From Oscillatoria sp. SIO1A7 (lineage in GTDB: Bacteria; Cyanobacteriota; Cyanobacteriia; Cyanobacteriales; Laspinemataceae): a stretch of DNA of 64,000 bases. Each line of letters begins with the position of its first letter. Position 1 is the first letter of the stretch. A model generated the notes under the pieces. It had not been told where the DNA came from. It made no database searches and saw only the letters and a list, made by a program, of their open reading frames with translations. A program made the translations under genes and the position numbers. The stretch covers positions 206,118-270,117 of the forward strand of contig JAAHFN010000001.1 of the NCBI GenBank assembly GCA_010672965.1, read 5' to 3'. This document shows positions 26,504 through 38,400 of this stretch, piece after piece.

Positions 26504-26552
26504 AAAAAGAGGCGATCGCCTAATATTCACAGGCGATCGCCTCTTTTTTTTT
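26504..26552 (+). terminator. Terminator of the PBP gene built on HIP1 palindromes
   Basis: AAAAAGAGGCGATCGCCT and AGGCGATCGCCTCTTTTT form a long stem with a 10-base loop, followed by a T-run to 26552. Each arm contains the HIP1 octamer, so the arms are also self-complementary. Confidence 0.85.
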
Positions 26553-26564
26553 AGCAAGAAAGTT

Positions 26565-26757
26565 ATATCAAATCCGGTTAAACAGTCACAGTATCTGTAG
26601 GGGTTCCCCGTGCCCGCCCCGAGAGCGCCCCATACAACCGGGGCGATTCTCCTTACGGAGACGCTTCGCGAACGCGCTATCGCGTCTTTGCCTCCCTTGA
26701 ATCGCTGCAAGGGAATTGCCCCTACGGGATTTATGGGTAATCAACCGGATTTGATAT
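26565..26757. repeat. Family B element, long form
   Basis: ATATCAAATCCGGTTAAACA and GGTAATCAACCGGATTTGATAT bound a 193-bp element with GCCCGCCCCGAGAGCGCCCC and a HIP1-like GGAGACGCTTCGCGAACGCG core. A small linked piece to 26830 has GTAGGACAGGCGTCTCGCC and its complement. Confidence 0.8.
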
Positions 26758-26832
26758 TACCTACCGTAGGACAGGCGTCTCGCCTGTCCTACGGTAGATT
26801 TTTTTTTGAGAGATTAAATGAATTTGATATTA

Positions 26833-26970
26833 ATATCAAATCCGGTTATATTACACATAAATCCCGTAGGGGCGGTGCCCCCGTGCCCGCCCCAGAGGCT
26901 CCCGGGGCGGCCGGAGCGGGCACGGGGGCACCGCCCCTACAAACTGTGACTGTTTAAACGGATTTGATAT
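26833..26970. repeat. Family B element, compact form
   Basis: ATATCAAATCCGGTTATATT and TAAACGGATTTGATAT are the ends. The interior GTAGGGGCGGTGCCCCCGTG pairs with CACGGGGGCACCGCCCCTAC, giving a near-perfect hairpin of the whole element. Confidence 0.85.
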
Positions 26971-27091
26971 TAAGACATTATTTGCCATTCCCCATCACTT
27001 ACATCTGCTTTTCCCTATCGAGGGTTTAGTTAGAGCGATCGCCCTTACCGTTAGCCTTCCGAAATGCTCCTTCCTCCCTAATGGTTCGCCG

Positions 27092-27409
27092 CTACTGCTC
27101 CACCTCAGATTTCATTCGCTCTAAAGTACGATTCATTTGATCGAACATCATCTGCGGCGTCATGCCAAATTGTTCTAGCTGCGTCTTGAGCTGCTCCACG
27201 GTCATCTGCGCTGCAAAGTCTTCCGAGAGTTCAAAGCGCTTCATAAAAATACGATAGCGCTCCATCATCTCTTCCATTTGCTCGATATAGATTTTTTTCC
27301 CTTCCCTATCAAATTGGCCGTATTTGCTGCCAAGCTGTATGAGGGATTGATAATCTTCAAATAGCTTTTTGGCTTCTTGCTGGACAATTTCAGAATCAAA
27401 AAAACCCAT
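27092..27409 (-). CDS. DUF1825 family protein
   Basis: A small helical protein conserved across cyanobacteria, of unknown function. From MGFFDSEIVQQEAKKLFEDY the product has 105 residues, all predicted helical: a first helix, the charged middle YGQFDREGKKIYIEQMEEM, MERYRIFMKRFELSEDFAAQ, and a C-terminal helix LEQFGMTPQMMFDQMNRTLE. The start at 27409 matches the family N-terminus. A GTG three codons upstream (27418) has a better-placed GGAG and is an alternative. It is next to lepB but on its own, 150 bases away. Confidence 0.92.
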   Translation of the reverse strand: MGFFDSEIVQQEAKKLFEDYQSLIQLGSKYGQFDREGKKIYIEQMEEMMERYRIFMKRFELSEDFAAQMTVEQLKTQLEQFGMTPQMMFDQMNRTLERMKSEVEQ

Positions 27410-27557
27410 TGCTAACACCCACTCTCCATTTACTGTTTTCCCCGCTTGGTGGGAAATACCCCACCGCCCTTATTTATATTTTAGTCCAGTTTTATGATGT
27501 CTTTTCAGACTATAGAGGACTTGACAGGTGGAAGCGGCGGGAATTTGGAATCGCATT

Positions 27558-28139
27558 TTAGAGAAAACCGATCCGATTGAGGGGCCAAAAACGAAACATG
27601 GCACGGCCAATGACATTCTCTACGGGCAAGAAGCCCCAGATATGGGAGTCATTGCTATTGTTGCGATTGTCCCCCATTACCAAGAGTTCTTCCGGAGGAA
27701 CTATATACGGTCCCCATTGGTATTCCGGGGGTTGAGCAATGTAGTCTTCCTGGAGCGTTTTGTTATCTCTATATACATGACCATTGCCGACGCCAATAAC
27801 TTGGCCGGGCTCGCCAATGACTCTTTTGATGAAAGCTTGGTCTTTAGCGTATCCCCTCCTTTGCAGTTGGGGAGGGGGGTTGAAAACGACAATCTCTTCA
27901 GTCCCGGGGGGCCGAAATCGATAAGATACTTTCTCTATTACTAGGCGATCGCCCTTTTGCAAAGTAGGCACCATCGAGTCTGAGGGAATATAGCGGGGTT
28001 CGGCGACAAAGGTCCGTAGCAATACCGCCAGTCCTAGGGCAATTACCAAAATCTGGATATTGTCCTTATATTGCCGCCACAACCGCAATAAAAGTGGTGC
28101 TGTTTCTAAATCCTTTGGCTCTGATGTCATCTGTTCCAT
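27558..28139 (-). CDS. lepB: Signal peptidase I
   Basis: A membrane-bound serine protease that removes signal peptides from exported and thylakoid-targeted proteins. The 193-residue protein has one N-terminal membrane segment (about residues 28-45, IQILVIALGLAVLLRTF), then the catalytic Ser55 in YIPSDSMVPTL. The catalytic Lys105 is in AFIKRVIGEPGQVIG, followed by the conserved GDNRNNSNDSHIWGFL and IGRAMFRFWPL boxes. The size and the single membrane segment match the cyanobacterial LepB1/2 type. Repeat DNA lies directly before the start. It is co-oriented with the DUF1825 gene but probably independent. Confidence 0.96.
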   Translation of the reverse strand: MEQMTSEPKDLETAPLLLRLWRQYKDNIQILVIALGLAVLLRTFVAEPRYIPSDSMVPTLQKGDRLVIEKVSYRFRPPGTEEIVVFNPPPQLQRRGYAKDQAFIKRVIGEPGQVIGVGNGHVYRDNKTLQEDYIAQPPEYQWGPYIVPPEELLVMGDNRNNSNDSHIWGFLPVENVIGRAMFRFWPLNRIGFL

Positions 28140-29396
28140 CTTGTAGTTTTAAGTTTTAAGTTTTGAGTTGGGAATTGGCCGACAAACGGGCAGAGGAGGT
28201 AGAGGTAGCTTGTCCCCAAGTCCACAAGTCCCCAAGTCCCCAAGTTTCCCGGTCCCCTAGTACCCTTGTCCTTTTCGGCTCCAGAGTAGCGAACGGACGA
28301 GAATAGCTCTTGCATTGTATAGCAATCCCAATAGAGTGCTGGGTATTGGGAATGGGAGAAAGTTTTAAGTCTTGAATATTTAATTATAAAAAAGTTAATT
28401 GCAAATAAATAGTCAAGAGTCCTCCTTTTTAAACGAGGGCTCCCAAAATTTTAAATATTACTTAACCTCAATTTCCCCTCTGCCCTGCTAAACTTGACTA
28501 TATATTCAACACAAGTCGATGTCAGCTTGAATGTCATCCCACTTACTGTCAGACAGAATGTAGCATGCGCTCTACTTGCCCTAAAGCATTGTAAGATAAG
28601 GGCTTTAGCATTAAGAAGTATAATTGCATACTACAATATTTTGGGCTCATTGGATGCCGCGATCGCGCTTAGGTTGTAATTAATGTAGTATGCTTGTAGT
28701 GCGGAATATTGGGTTGAACGGTTGAAACCAGATTCTAGCTCGTTTGTAGTTTGTAACTAGAAACCGCAGAGCCTTTACTATGGAGAATCCTTGGTAATGG
28801 TCCTGCAGCCGGAGGAAAAAATGGAGTTTAATTGTAGTGGAAGCGTTGGTGCTAGTTGGTGCAGCCCGCGCGCGACGCCCATAGAGCGTTTCCTACAAAT
28901 CGCCTAGAGGAGGGAGGGAAAATGTAAGCCAAGAATCAATTGATATTTGCCCGAACCTGACGGAGCAAAAATAACTAAGTAATTAGCGCTACTCTGTAGA
29001 TTTTTAAGAGTAGCGATAGGGTTTTTATATGCTTTTTAAACTGCACTGGTAAAACCCTCAATAAAAAACCCTCAAGATTGACAAAATAGAGAAATTTGAG
29101 GGTAAGATAGAAACAAGGCCAGCAGGAAGAATGTTGAATAGTTTGTAGGATCCTGTAGGCTTGTTAGTTACCTACAACGGGTGCATCTTCATATCGGGAG
29201 AAAACGCTACCAAGCCTAAATAGGATGGCAGCGCGAGAAATAAAGGACTGTTTGGGATTTGTAGGGGCAATCCATGCTTAAGTCCCAATAAAAACAAGAG
29301 GATTGGGGACTGCTATCTCTGTCCCCAAGCCAGAAAAAAAGCCCTGGGTATTTTGGTAGTTATTACCTATATATACCTGACGTTTACAATGCGTCA
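28140..29396. other. Long intergenic region before the giant gene
   Basis: 28195-28265 is CAAGTCCCCAAGTCCCC-type repeat. From 28370 on the sequence is unusually A+T-rich for this genome. Frames there are short and unconvincing. At 28987-29026 a hairpin CGCTACTCT/AGAGTAGCG is followed by a T-run and may terminate a short transcript. A possible promoter is TTGACA (29078) with TAAGAT (29103), spaced 19 bp, inside repeated AAACCCTCAA motifs. This leaves about 360 bases of leader before the giant gene. Confidence 0.5.
28987..29026 (+). terminator. Possible terminator hairpin in the long gap
   Basis: CGCTACTCT and AGAGTAGCG form a 9-bp stem with an 11-base loop. GTTTTTAT begins six bases later. 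It may end a leader or small transcript of unknown origin. Confidence 0.45.
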
Positions 29397-29433
29397 ACCA
29401 ATCTAGGTAGTAGGTAAAATTATCTAGATTGGT
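29397..29433 (+). promoter_or_regulatory. 10-bp inverted repeat in the leader of the giant gene
   Basis: ACCAATCTAG (29397-29406) and CTAGATTGGT (29424-29433) are perfect inverted repeats with a 17-base loop. They sit 30 bases before the ATG and 20 bases before the AAGGAGAT ribosome binding site. This fits a protein operator or an mRNA hairpin. Confidence 0.5.
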
Positions 29434-29462
29434 AGGGGGTTGCATTACCAAGGAGATGGATA

Positions 29463-32400
29463 ATGACAGCGATCGTAGAATTTAATCAAGGCAACTACCG
29501 AATCGTCGAAGACGGTACAGTATTGGGTTTAGAAGTCACCCTCGTTCGTAGCGGGGATACCACCGGCACCTCTGATGTAACTGTAGATTTAATCGAGAGC
29601 AGCGCTAGCGGGACGGATTTTAATAACACCCCAATTACGATTAGCTTTGCCGCTAGCGAAACCAGTAAAACCGTCACTATCCCCATTATTGACGACTTCG
29701 ATCCTGAAGGTATCGAAAAGCTCGTTCTACTTCTCTCCAATCCCAGTTGGGGAACTGAGATTGGAACTCAAAGCGCTGCCACTCTAGAAATTATCGATAA
29801 CGATGGCTCGCCGATTGTAGAGTTCGACGCCGCCAGCTATTCGGTTAACGAAAACGACGGATCCGTTACTATTAGCCTGACCCGACTCGGCGACACTAGC
29901 AGTTCCTCTGATGTGCAGGTGTACTGGGGCGATGGCAGCGCTATTAATGGTTCTGATTTTAATTTGCTTCCCAGCACCTTCGTAAATTTTGCTGCCAATC
30001 AAAGCAGTGCTACGGTCAATATTCCCATTACCGACGATGGAGATACCGAGGGCACGGAAATCTTTTTTGCTAACTTAGATCCTTATAGCTCAGTAGTAAC
30101 GATTGGCAGCCAAGCCCAGGCTAGCATAGAGATTGTTGATAATGACGGGCCGGCGATCGCGGAGTTTTCCTCCGGGAGCTACTCGGTTAGCGAAAATGCC
30201 GGTATGGCAACCGTTACCCTCACTCGCACGGGAGATACTAGCGGTTCCTCTAGCGTAGAGATTGCTTTATACGACGGTACGGCAGCGAGCGGCTTTGACT
30301 TCAATTCGCCAGGGAGTAGCTTGGTGAATTTTGCTGCCAATCAAACCAGCGCTACGGTCGATATTCCCATTACCGATGATTTCGATCTGGAAGAGCAGGA
30401 AAATCTCTTCTTGAGTTTGGTCAATCCCAGCGGGGGAAGCTATATCGGCTCCCAAGACACCGCTACCCTGGATATTATTGACAATGACGGTCAACCAATT
30501 TTAGAGCTTGACTCCAATAGCTATTCAGTTAGCGAGGCTGATGGGCTGGCAGTTGCTACTATTAATCGCAGCGGCGAGATCGGTAGTTCATCCAGTGTTG
30601 AGATCCTTTTAACCGATGGCAGCGCCACCAACTGGGCAGATTTTATTACGCCTGCCAGCACTACTGTAAACTTTGCAGCCAATCAAAGCAGCGCCACTGT
30701 TTTGATTCCCATTATAGAGGACTACTATACCGAACCTACGGAAGACTTTACCTTAAGTTTGGTTAATCCCAGTAATGGAATTATAGGACTTCAGGGTGCA
30801 GCCACTGTGGAAATTGTGGATAGTGACGGGTATTCAGGGTATCCAATAATAGAGTTTGACTCTGCGAGCTATTCGGGTAGCGAACAAGATGGGGTAGCTC
30901 TCGTTACCCTTAAGCGGAGCGGTGGGTATCCTATCGGTACGTTCAGCGTAGATGTGCAGTTAGTTGATGGCACGGCTAGCGCCAGTTCCGATACAGGTTT
31001 GCCTCCCATCACTACCATCAACTTTGCCGATAATCAAAGCAGCGTTACTTTCGGCATTCCTATTAATGACGATTTCGATCCTGAAATAACCGAAAACCTA
31101 ACCCTGGTTTTAACGAATCCCAGCAGTGGAACGTATTTGGGTGCCCAAAGTACCGCCAATCTGGATATTATCGATAATGATGGTTTTGCGACAGTAGAGT
31201 TTGACGCTGCCAGCTACTCGGTTGGGGAAAATGGTGGAATAGCAACTGTTCGGGTCGAGCGAACGGGAGATACTAGCGCTAGCTCTAGCGTGGAAGTTCT
31301 TTTATCGGATCGCTCCGCTACAAATGGCAGCGACTTTAGCAACCCCACCAGCAATATCGTTAACTTCGCTCCGAGTCAAACCAGCGCTACGGTTGTGATT
31401 CCTATTGCCGAAGATCTGGATATTGAAGGCACTGAGGAGCTGGCTCTGAATTTGGCCAATCCCGATGCGGGAACTAATATCGGCAGCCAAAGCAGCGCTA
31501 CTCTGGAAATTGTCGATAACGACGGTCCGGCTATAGTTGAGTTTGATTCTGCAAGCTACTCGGGCAGCGAACAAGACGAGGTAGCAACTGTCCTGGTAAC
31601 GCGCTCTGGGGACACCAGCAACCCATCCACGATAGGGCTGCTCTTATCCGACGGCTCGGCTGAGGCTACTTTTGACGTTTACTTTCCTCTGCCTACCTCT
31701 ACCATCGATTTTGCCGCCAACCAAACTAGCGCTGCGGTTACTATTCCCGTTATTAACGATTTCGACAGTGAAGATACTGAGAATTTATTCTTGAGTTTGG
31801 TCGATCCGAGCCCGGGCAGCTACATCGGCTCTCAAAGTAACGCGACCCTGGACATTATCGATAATGACAGTTCGCCGATTGTTGAGTTTGATTCTTTAAG
31901 CCACTCGGTTCGCGAAAATGATGGCTATGCCGTTCTCAATTTGACGCGAACTGGGGATGTCAGCTTCTCATCCAGTGCAGATGTTTATTTATGGGATGGT
32001 AGTGCAAGGGGCTATTCTGATTTTGACAATCTTTCCGGTCCAATCTTCATCAACTTTAACCCCTATCAGACCAGTGCTTCAGTTGTAGTTCCCATTTACG
32101 ACGATGCTGACATTGAAGGAACCGAAAGCTTCTTTGCAGATGTGGTAAACCAAGGCGGTGGAATCACTTACGCGACTACCGCAACGGTAGAAATTGTCGA
32201 TAATGACGGTCCTGAAGTTGTCGAATTTGCCTCCGGGAGCTATTTGGCTAGCGAAGGCGACGGAGCGGCAACTATCGAACTCAAGCGCAGCGGCGATACT
32301 AGCAATTCTTCTGGGGTTGAGCTATTTTTATATGACGGTACAGCGCTAGCTAATTTTGATGTCAATACGCCGCCGAGTATATTCGTTAACTTTGCTCCGA

Positions 32401-35400
32401 ATCAAACCAGCGCTACGGCTACAATTCAGATTACCGACGATGGAGAGATTGAAGGGACGGAAAATCTCTTATTGAGTTTGGCCAATCCCGCTGCCGGAAC
32501 TAACATTGGTTCCCAAAGCACCGCTATTCTGGATATTATCGATCGTTCCGGCGGGCCAGTTGTAGAGCTGGATTCTGTCAGCTACTCGGTTAATGAAGGG
32601 GATGGAGTGGCAGTTGCTACCCTAACTCGCAGCGGCGACATTAGCAGCGAATCTACCGTTAATCTGCTCTTGTCCGATGGCTCTGCCACTAACGGCGACG
32701 ATTTTCATCCACCCTGGAGCAGTTCGATTAACTTTGGTGCCAATCAAAGCAGCGCCACGGTATTGATTCCCATTACTGATGATGGAAGTATCGAAAGCAC
32801 GGAAAACTTCCTGTTGAGTTTGGAGAGTCCCAGTACGGGAACTATCGGCTCCCAAAATACCGCCAGTGTGGAAATCGTCGATAATGATGCGCTGCCTGTT
32901 GTTGAGTTCTCCTCTGCCAGCTATTCGGTGAATGAAAACGGCGGAGCAGCACTCGTTACCCTCAAGCGCACAGGGGATACTAGCTTCACAACTGACGTAG
33001 AGGTATGGCTAATTCAGGGCACTGCCGATCTTTTACATGATGTTCGTTCGACGTACAGTCCGATTTACATCAGCTTTTCTCCCGGTCAGAACAGCTTAAC
33101 TTTCCCTATAGAAATCTATGACGACTACAATCTTGAAGAGACAGAACATCTGTCTCTTGGGTTAGCAAATCCATCTTATGGGTCAGCAAGCCTGGGAGAC
33201 CAAAGCATAGCGAACCTGGAGATTATCGATGACGACGGTCCGGCAACTGTCGAGTTTGATGCTGCTTCTTACTCGATCGCAGAAAATGGCGGCGCGGCAA
33301 CTATCCAAGTTAAGCGCAGTGGAGATATTAGCTTCGGATCTAGCGTCGAACTACTTTTAAGCGATCGCTCTGCCACGAACTTCAGCGATTTCAATAATCC
33401 CATTAGCAATATTATCGATTTTGCTGCCAACCAAGCCAGCGCGACGGTTCTCATTCCCATTACCGACGATTTCGAGCTGGAAGGCACGGAAGACTTTGCT
33501 TTAGAATTGGTCAATCCAGATCCGTCAACCAGTATCGGCATTCAGGGCACGGCGATTCTGGAAATTGCCGATAATGACGGTCCGTCAGTAGTAGAGCTTG
33601 CTGCTGCCAGCTATTCTTTTGCCGAAAATGGCGGCTTTGCAACCATCAACCTGACCCGCGAAGGAAATACGAACAATCCATCTACGGTGGAATTGCTTCT
33701 ATCTAATGGCAGCGCTACAAACGGCAGCGATTTCAATAATCCCGCCAGCAATATTGTAGAATTTGCGGCCAAGCAAACCAGCGCTACGATTTACATTCCC
33801 ATCCTCGAAGATGTCGATGTTGAAGGTAAGGAAGACCTAACCCTGGAACTGGTCAATCCTAGCGGAGGAACTAATATCGGCAGCCAGAGCGCGGCAAGTC
33901 TGGAAATAGTCGATAATGACGGTCCGGCGATTGTCGAGTTTGCCGCCGCCAGCTACGAGGCGAACGAAAATGGCGGTACGGCAATGATTAACGTAATGCG
34001 AAGCGGGGATGTTAGCATTCCTTCCAGCGTAGAGATTGCCGTATCTGGTGGCAGCGCTACTGGCAGCGTTGATTTCGACGATCTGCCCGCCCCTTATCAT
34101 TTTGACTTTGCGCCGAATCAAACTAGCGTCACGGCGATTGTCACGATCTTTGACGATGCGGATAGCGAAGGGCTAGAAGACATAATCCTAGAATTGGTCA
34201 ATCCGTACAGTGCAAATATCGGCACTCAGAGTACGACGATTCTGGAAATCCTGGATGACGAGAATGCTCTGCCGGCGATCGCTTTGCCGGGAACTCCTCT
34301 GGATTATATAGAGAATAGCGCACCAGCAGCTATTGACAGTAGCGCTACGGTGGCAGATGCCAACTCTAGCGATTTTGACGGAGGCACTCTGACGGTTTCT
34401 TTGAGTAGCGGGGGTACTGCTGACGATCGCCTCTCTATCCAAGACCAAGGCATTAGCCCCGGTCAAATCGGCTTGTCCGGCAGCGATGTAACCTACGAAG
34501 GCACGACTATTGGCAGCTTTAGCGGCGGCATCGGCTCGGCAGATTTAGTGGTGACATTTAATGCCAATTCCACTCCGGCGGCGGCTCAGGCATTGGTGGG
34601 CAATATCGCCTACGAGAACGTTTCCGAAAACCCGGCGATCGCCAACCGCATCGTGGAATTTATCCTGACTGATGGGGATGGGGGAACCAGCAGCGCCGTT
34701 ACCCAAACTGTTCGGGTACAAGCAGTTAACGATGCCCCCGCCATTAGCCCGGTGAATCTCTCGGGAGATGAAGATACCGATATTGCCTTTACGGCGGCGG
34801 ACTTTACCAATGCTTTCAGCGATATTGAAGGGGACAGCCTCGTCCAAGTTAAAATTACTTCTCTGTCTGCTGATGGAACTCTGAAACTAAATGGCACGGC
34901 GATCGTTGCCAACCAAGAAATCGCGGCTGCGGACTTGGGCAATCTGACCTTTACTCCGGCAACCAATTTCAACGGCAGCACCAGTTTCGACTGGAATGCT
35001 TCCGATGGCAGCAGCTATGGGGCGGCTGTAGCAGCGGTTAATCTGACAGTTAATCCCGTCAACGATGCCCCAACAGTTAGTACGGTCAGTTTATCGGCAG
35101 CCGAGAATACCGATGTTATCGCTTTTACCGCCGCTGACTTTAGCAATGGATTCAGCGACCCAGAGAGCGATAGCTTAGCCAAAATTAAAATAACTTCTCT
35201 GCCGGATAGCGGAACTCTGGCTCTGAGCGGTACTGAGGTAACGGCCAACCAAGAAATCGATGCTGCGGATTTGGGCAATTTGGTCTTTACTGCGGCGGCC
35301 AATTTCAGCGGCACTACCAGTTTTGCCTGGAATGGCTCCGATGGCAGTAGCTATGGGGCGGCGGATGCAGAAGTTATTTTGGCGATCGCTTTTAATAACG

Positions 35401-38400
35401 ATTCGCCAGGGGTAAGTAATGTCAGCCTGTCCCAAGACGAAGATACCGATCTTGCTTTGACGGCGGCAGACTTTACCAATGCCTTCAGCGATTCGGACGG
35501 CGATAGCTTGGTCAAAATTAAAATAACCTCTCTGGCCGACAGTGGGACTCTGGCTTTAAGCGGCACTGCGGTAACGGCGAACCAGGAAATCGACGCTGCG
35601 GACTTGGGCAATCTGGTCTTTACTCCGACGGCCAATTTCAACGGCAGCACCAGTTTCGGCTGGAATGGTTTTGACGGAATTGCTTATGCTGCGGACGAGG
35701 CGACAGTTAGCGTAACTGTTAATCCCATTAACGATGCGCCGGTTTTGGGACTTGTCGCGATTTCGGGAGACGAAGATGCGGAAATTGGCTTGAGCAGCGA
35801 GAATTTCAGCTCTCATTTCAGCGATGCTGAGGGAGATAGCTTAGCCAAAGTTCAAATAAGCTCTCTGCCAGCGGACGGAACTCTGACTTTAGAGGGAACC
35901 GCCATTAGCGAGAACCAAGAAATCGAGCTTTCGGAGTTAAGCAATCTGGTCTTTACTCCCGCTGCCAATTTCAACGGCACCGCCAGTTTTGGTTGGAACG
36001 GCTCGGACGGGATTGCTTATGCTGCCGCAGAGGGAACGGTTAGCATAACTGTTAATCCCTTGGCAGACCTACCGACTGTTAGCAATTTCGACGTTTCGGG
36101 AGATGAGGATACTAATATCCCTCTTAGCAGCGAAGACTTTAGCTCTAGTTTCAGCGACCCCGATGGCGAGAGCTTAGCGAAAATTAAAATAGCCTCTCTG
36201 CCGGAGAACGGCTCGCTAAAACTGGATGGCACTGCGGTAACCGCGAACTTAGAAATTGATGCTGCCGATTTAGACAATCTAGTTTTTGCTCCTGCGGCCA
36301 ATTTCAACGGCAGCACCAGTTTTGGCTGGAATGGTTCGGACGGAACTGGCTACGCGGAGACGGAAGCGACGGCTAGTCTGACGGTAAATGCGGTTAACGA
36401 TGCACCTATAGCAGGGGCGATCGCTTCCCAATCCGCCATCTTTGACCAATCCTTCCAGTTCCAATTTGCCGAGAATATTTTCAGCGATCGCGACGGCGAC
36501 TCCCTGAGCTACTCTGCCGCGACTCCGGCTTGGCTGAGCTTAGACCCCAGCAGCCGCACTTTCAGCGGGACTCCCAGCAGCAGCGATGCAGGCACCCAGG
36601 TTATAGAAGTGACCGCCAGCGACGGTCAAGATACTGCTAGCACCAGCTTTGAACTGACGGTTAAAGCCAGTAACCCGCCAGTGGTGGCAAATTCGGTCTT
36701 TTCTCAGAACCTTGGCTACCACAACAACGGCCAGTTTAGCTTTGCTGCCGATACCTACGTCGATCCAGACCCGGGCGACACTATTACTTACTCTATTGCC
36801 TTAGCAAATACTCTATCTTCTTCTTGGTTCGACTGGGCAACGGCAACGAATGGCCGAGGTTATCGCAAGGCAAAAGAAGGAATTGTTTTCCCAGAAGTGG
36901 AAATCCCTTCATGGCTGAGCTTCGATCCGGAAACTCGTACTGTTACGATAGATGAAGCAAACCGACCCACAAGCTTCCGCTACGGGGTTAAGGTCACGGG
37001 AACCGATCGCTCCGGCGAGAGCGTTAGCGAGTTTATTTGGTTCAAGAGTTCTGCCCTGGGCGGCTTCATCATTGACAATTACATTGCTGGGGCTACGGTT
37101 TTCTGGGATGCTAATAAGAATGGCATCCAGGATGCCGGGGAGCCTTCTACGACTTCCGACCAAACTGGCGAGTTTGACCTGGATGTTGCGATAGAAGACT
37201 ACGACGCCAATAATAATGGCATTCTGGATCCAGAAGAAGGGCAGATTGTGGCTTTCGGCGGTATCGATACGGCGACGGGCTTGCCTCTGGAAACTCCGGT
37301 AACGGCTACTCCAGAATCTACGGTGGTGACTCTGCTAACTACTTTGGTTACGGATTTGGTAGATAAGGGGCTGACTGTTAATGAAGCTAACGAACGAGTA
37401 GCCGCTGCTCTGTCGCTTCCGTCTGGGGTTGATATCAATAGCCTCGATCCGATCGCCGCTACTGAGAATAACGAAGTTGGCGGAACGGAAACTTTGGCGG
37501 CTATGGTCAAGGTGCAGAATGTTATAACTCAAACTGCTGGCTTGATTGATGGCGCGTCTAATGCGGACTTTAATGCGATCGTCGAAAACGTCGTCGGGGC
37601 GATAACCAGTCAAATTCAGACCGGGGTAACTCTGGATGTCAGCGAGCCTCAAGTGCTGGAGACGATTATTAAGGATGCTGCCGGGGCAACTCAGCAGGAT
37701 GATGCCAATATCGATTTGGTGCAGGTGGAGGCGATCGCAACTCAAGTAGCCCAGGTGATGGCTTCTTCCAACCAACAAATCGATGCAACAGTTGCTAGCG
37801 GGGCAAGCGGTACAAATCTAACGGCCAGCATCGCCAACGTCCAAAAAATCACTCTCGATAGTGTCGTGCAAGACCTAGAGGATGCTGCCGAAGGTACGAA
37901 GGAAATAGCCCAAGTAGTGGCGGAGAATACTGGCAGCGCTCTGGAAGCAAAAATTGCCTCTCTAAGTCCTTCCAGTACGCCATCGCTACCGAGCGTGCCA
38001 ACCCTCGGTGCCAATATCGAGCTGGTTCGGAATGATGCTACTGAAGGAACAGACAGCGACGATACTTATATAGGAGACGATCGCGATAATTCCTATTTGG
38101 CCTATTCCGGCAACGATGTTTTATTTGGGAATAGCGGCAATGACTGGATGAATGGCAATCGCGGCGATGATTCCCTAGATGGCGGCGAGGGAGACGATAC
38201 CCTTTATGGGGGTAAAAATAATGACAGTCTCTCGGGAAATAATGGCGCTGATGTTATCTTTGGCAACCGGGGTAACGATACCTTGTTTGGCAATGATGGC
38301 GATGACTTCCTGAATGGCAACCAAGCAGAAGATATTCTGTTTGGGGGCGATGGCAACGATATGTTGTACGGAGGCAAGCAAAATGATTCGCTGACTGGGG

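Noticed and set aside
28494-28679. 61-codon frame in the long gap before the giant gene
   Set aside because: It starts at TTG without a ribosome binding site, has no recognisable pattern, and ends in a HIP1-containing stretch.
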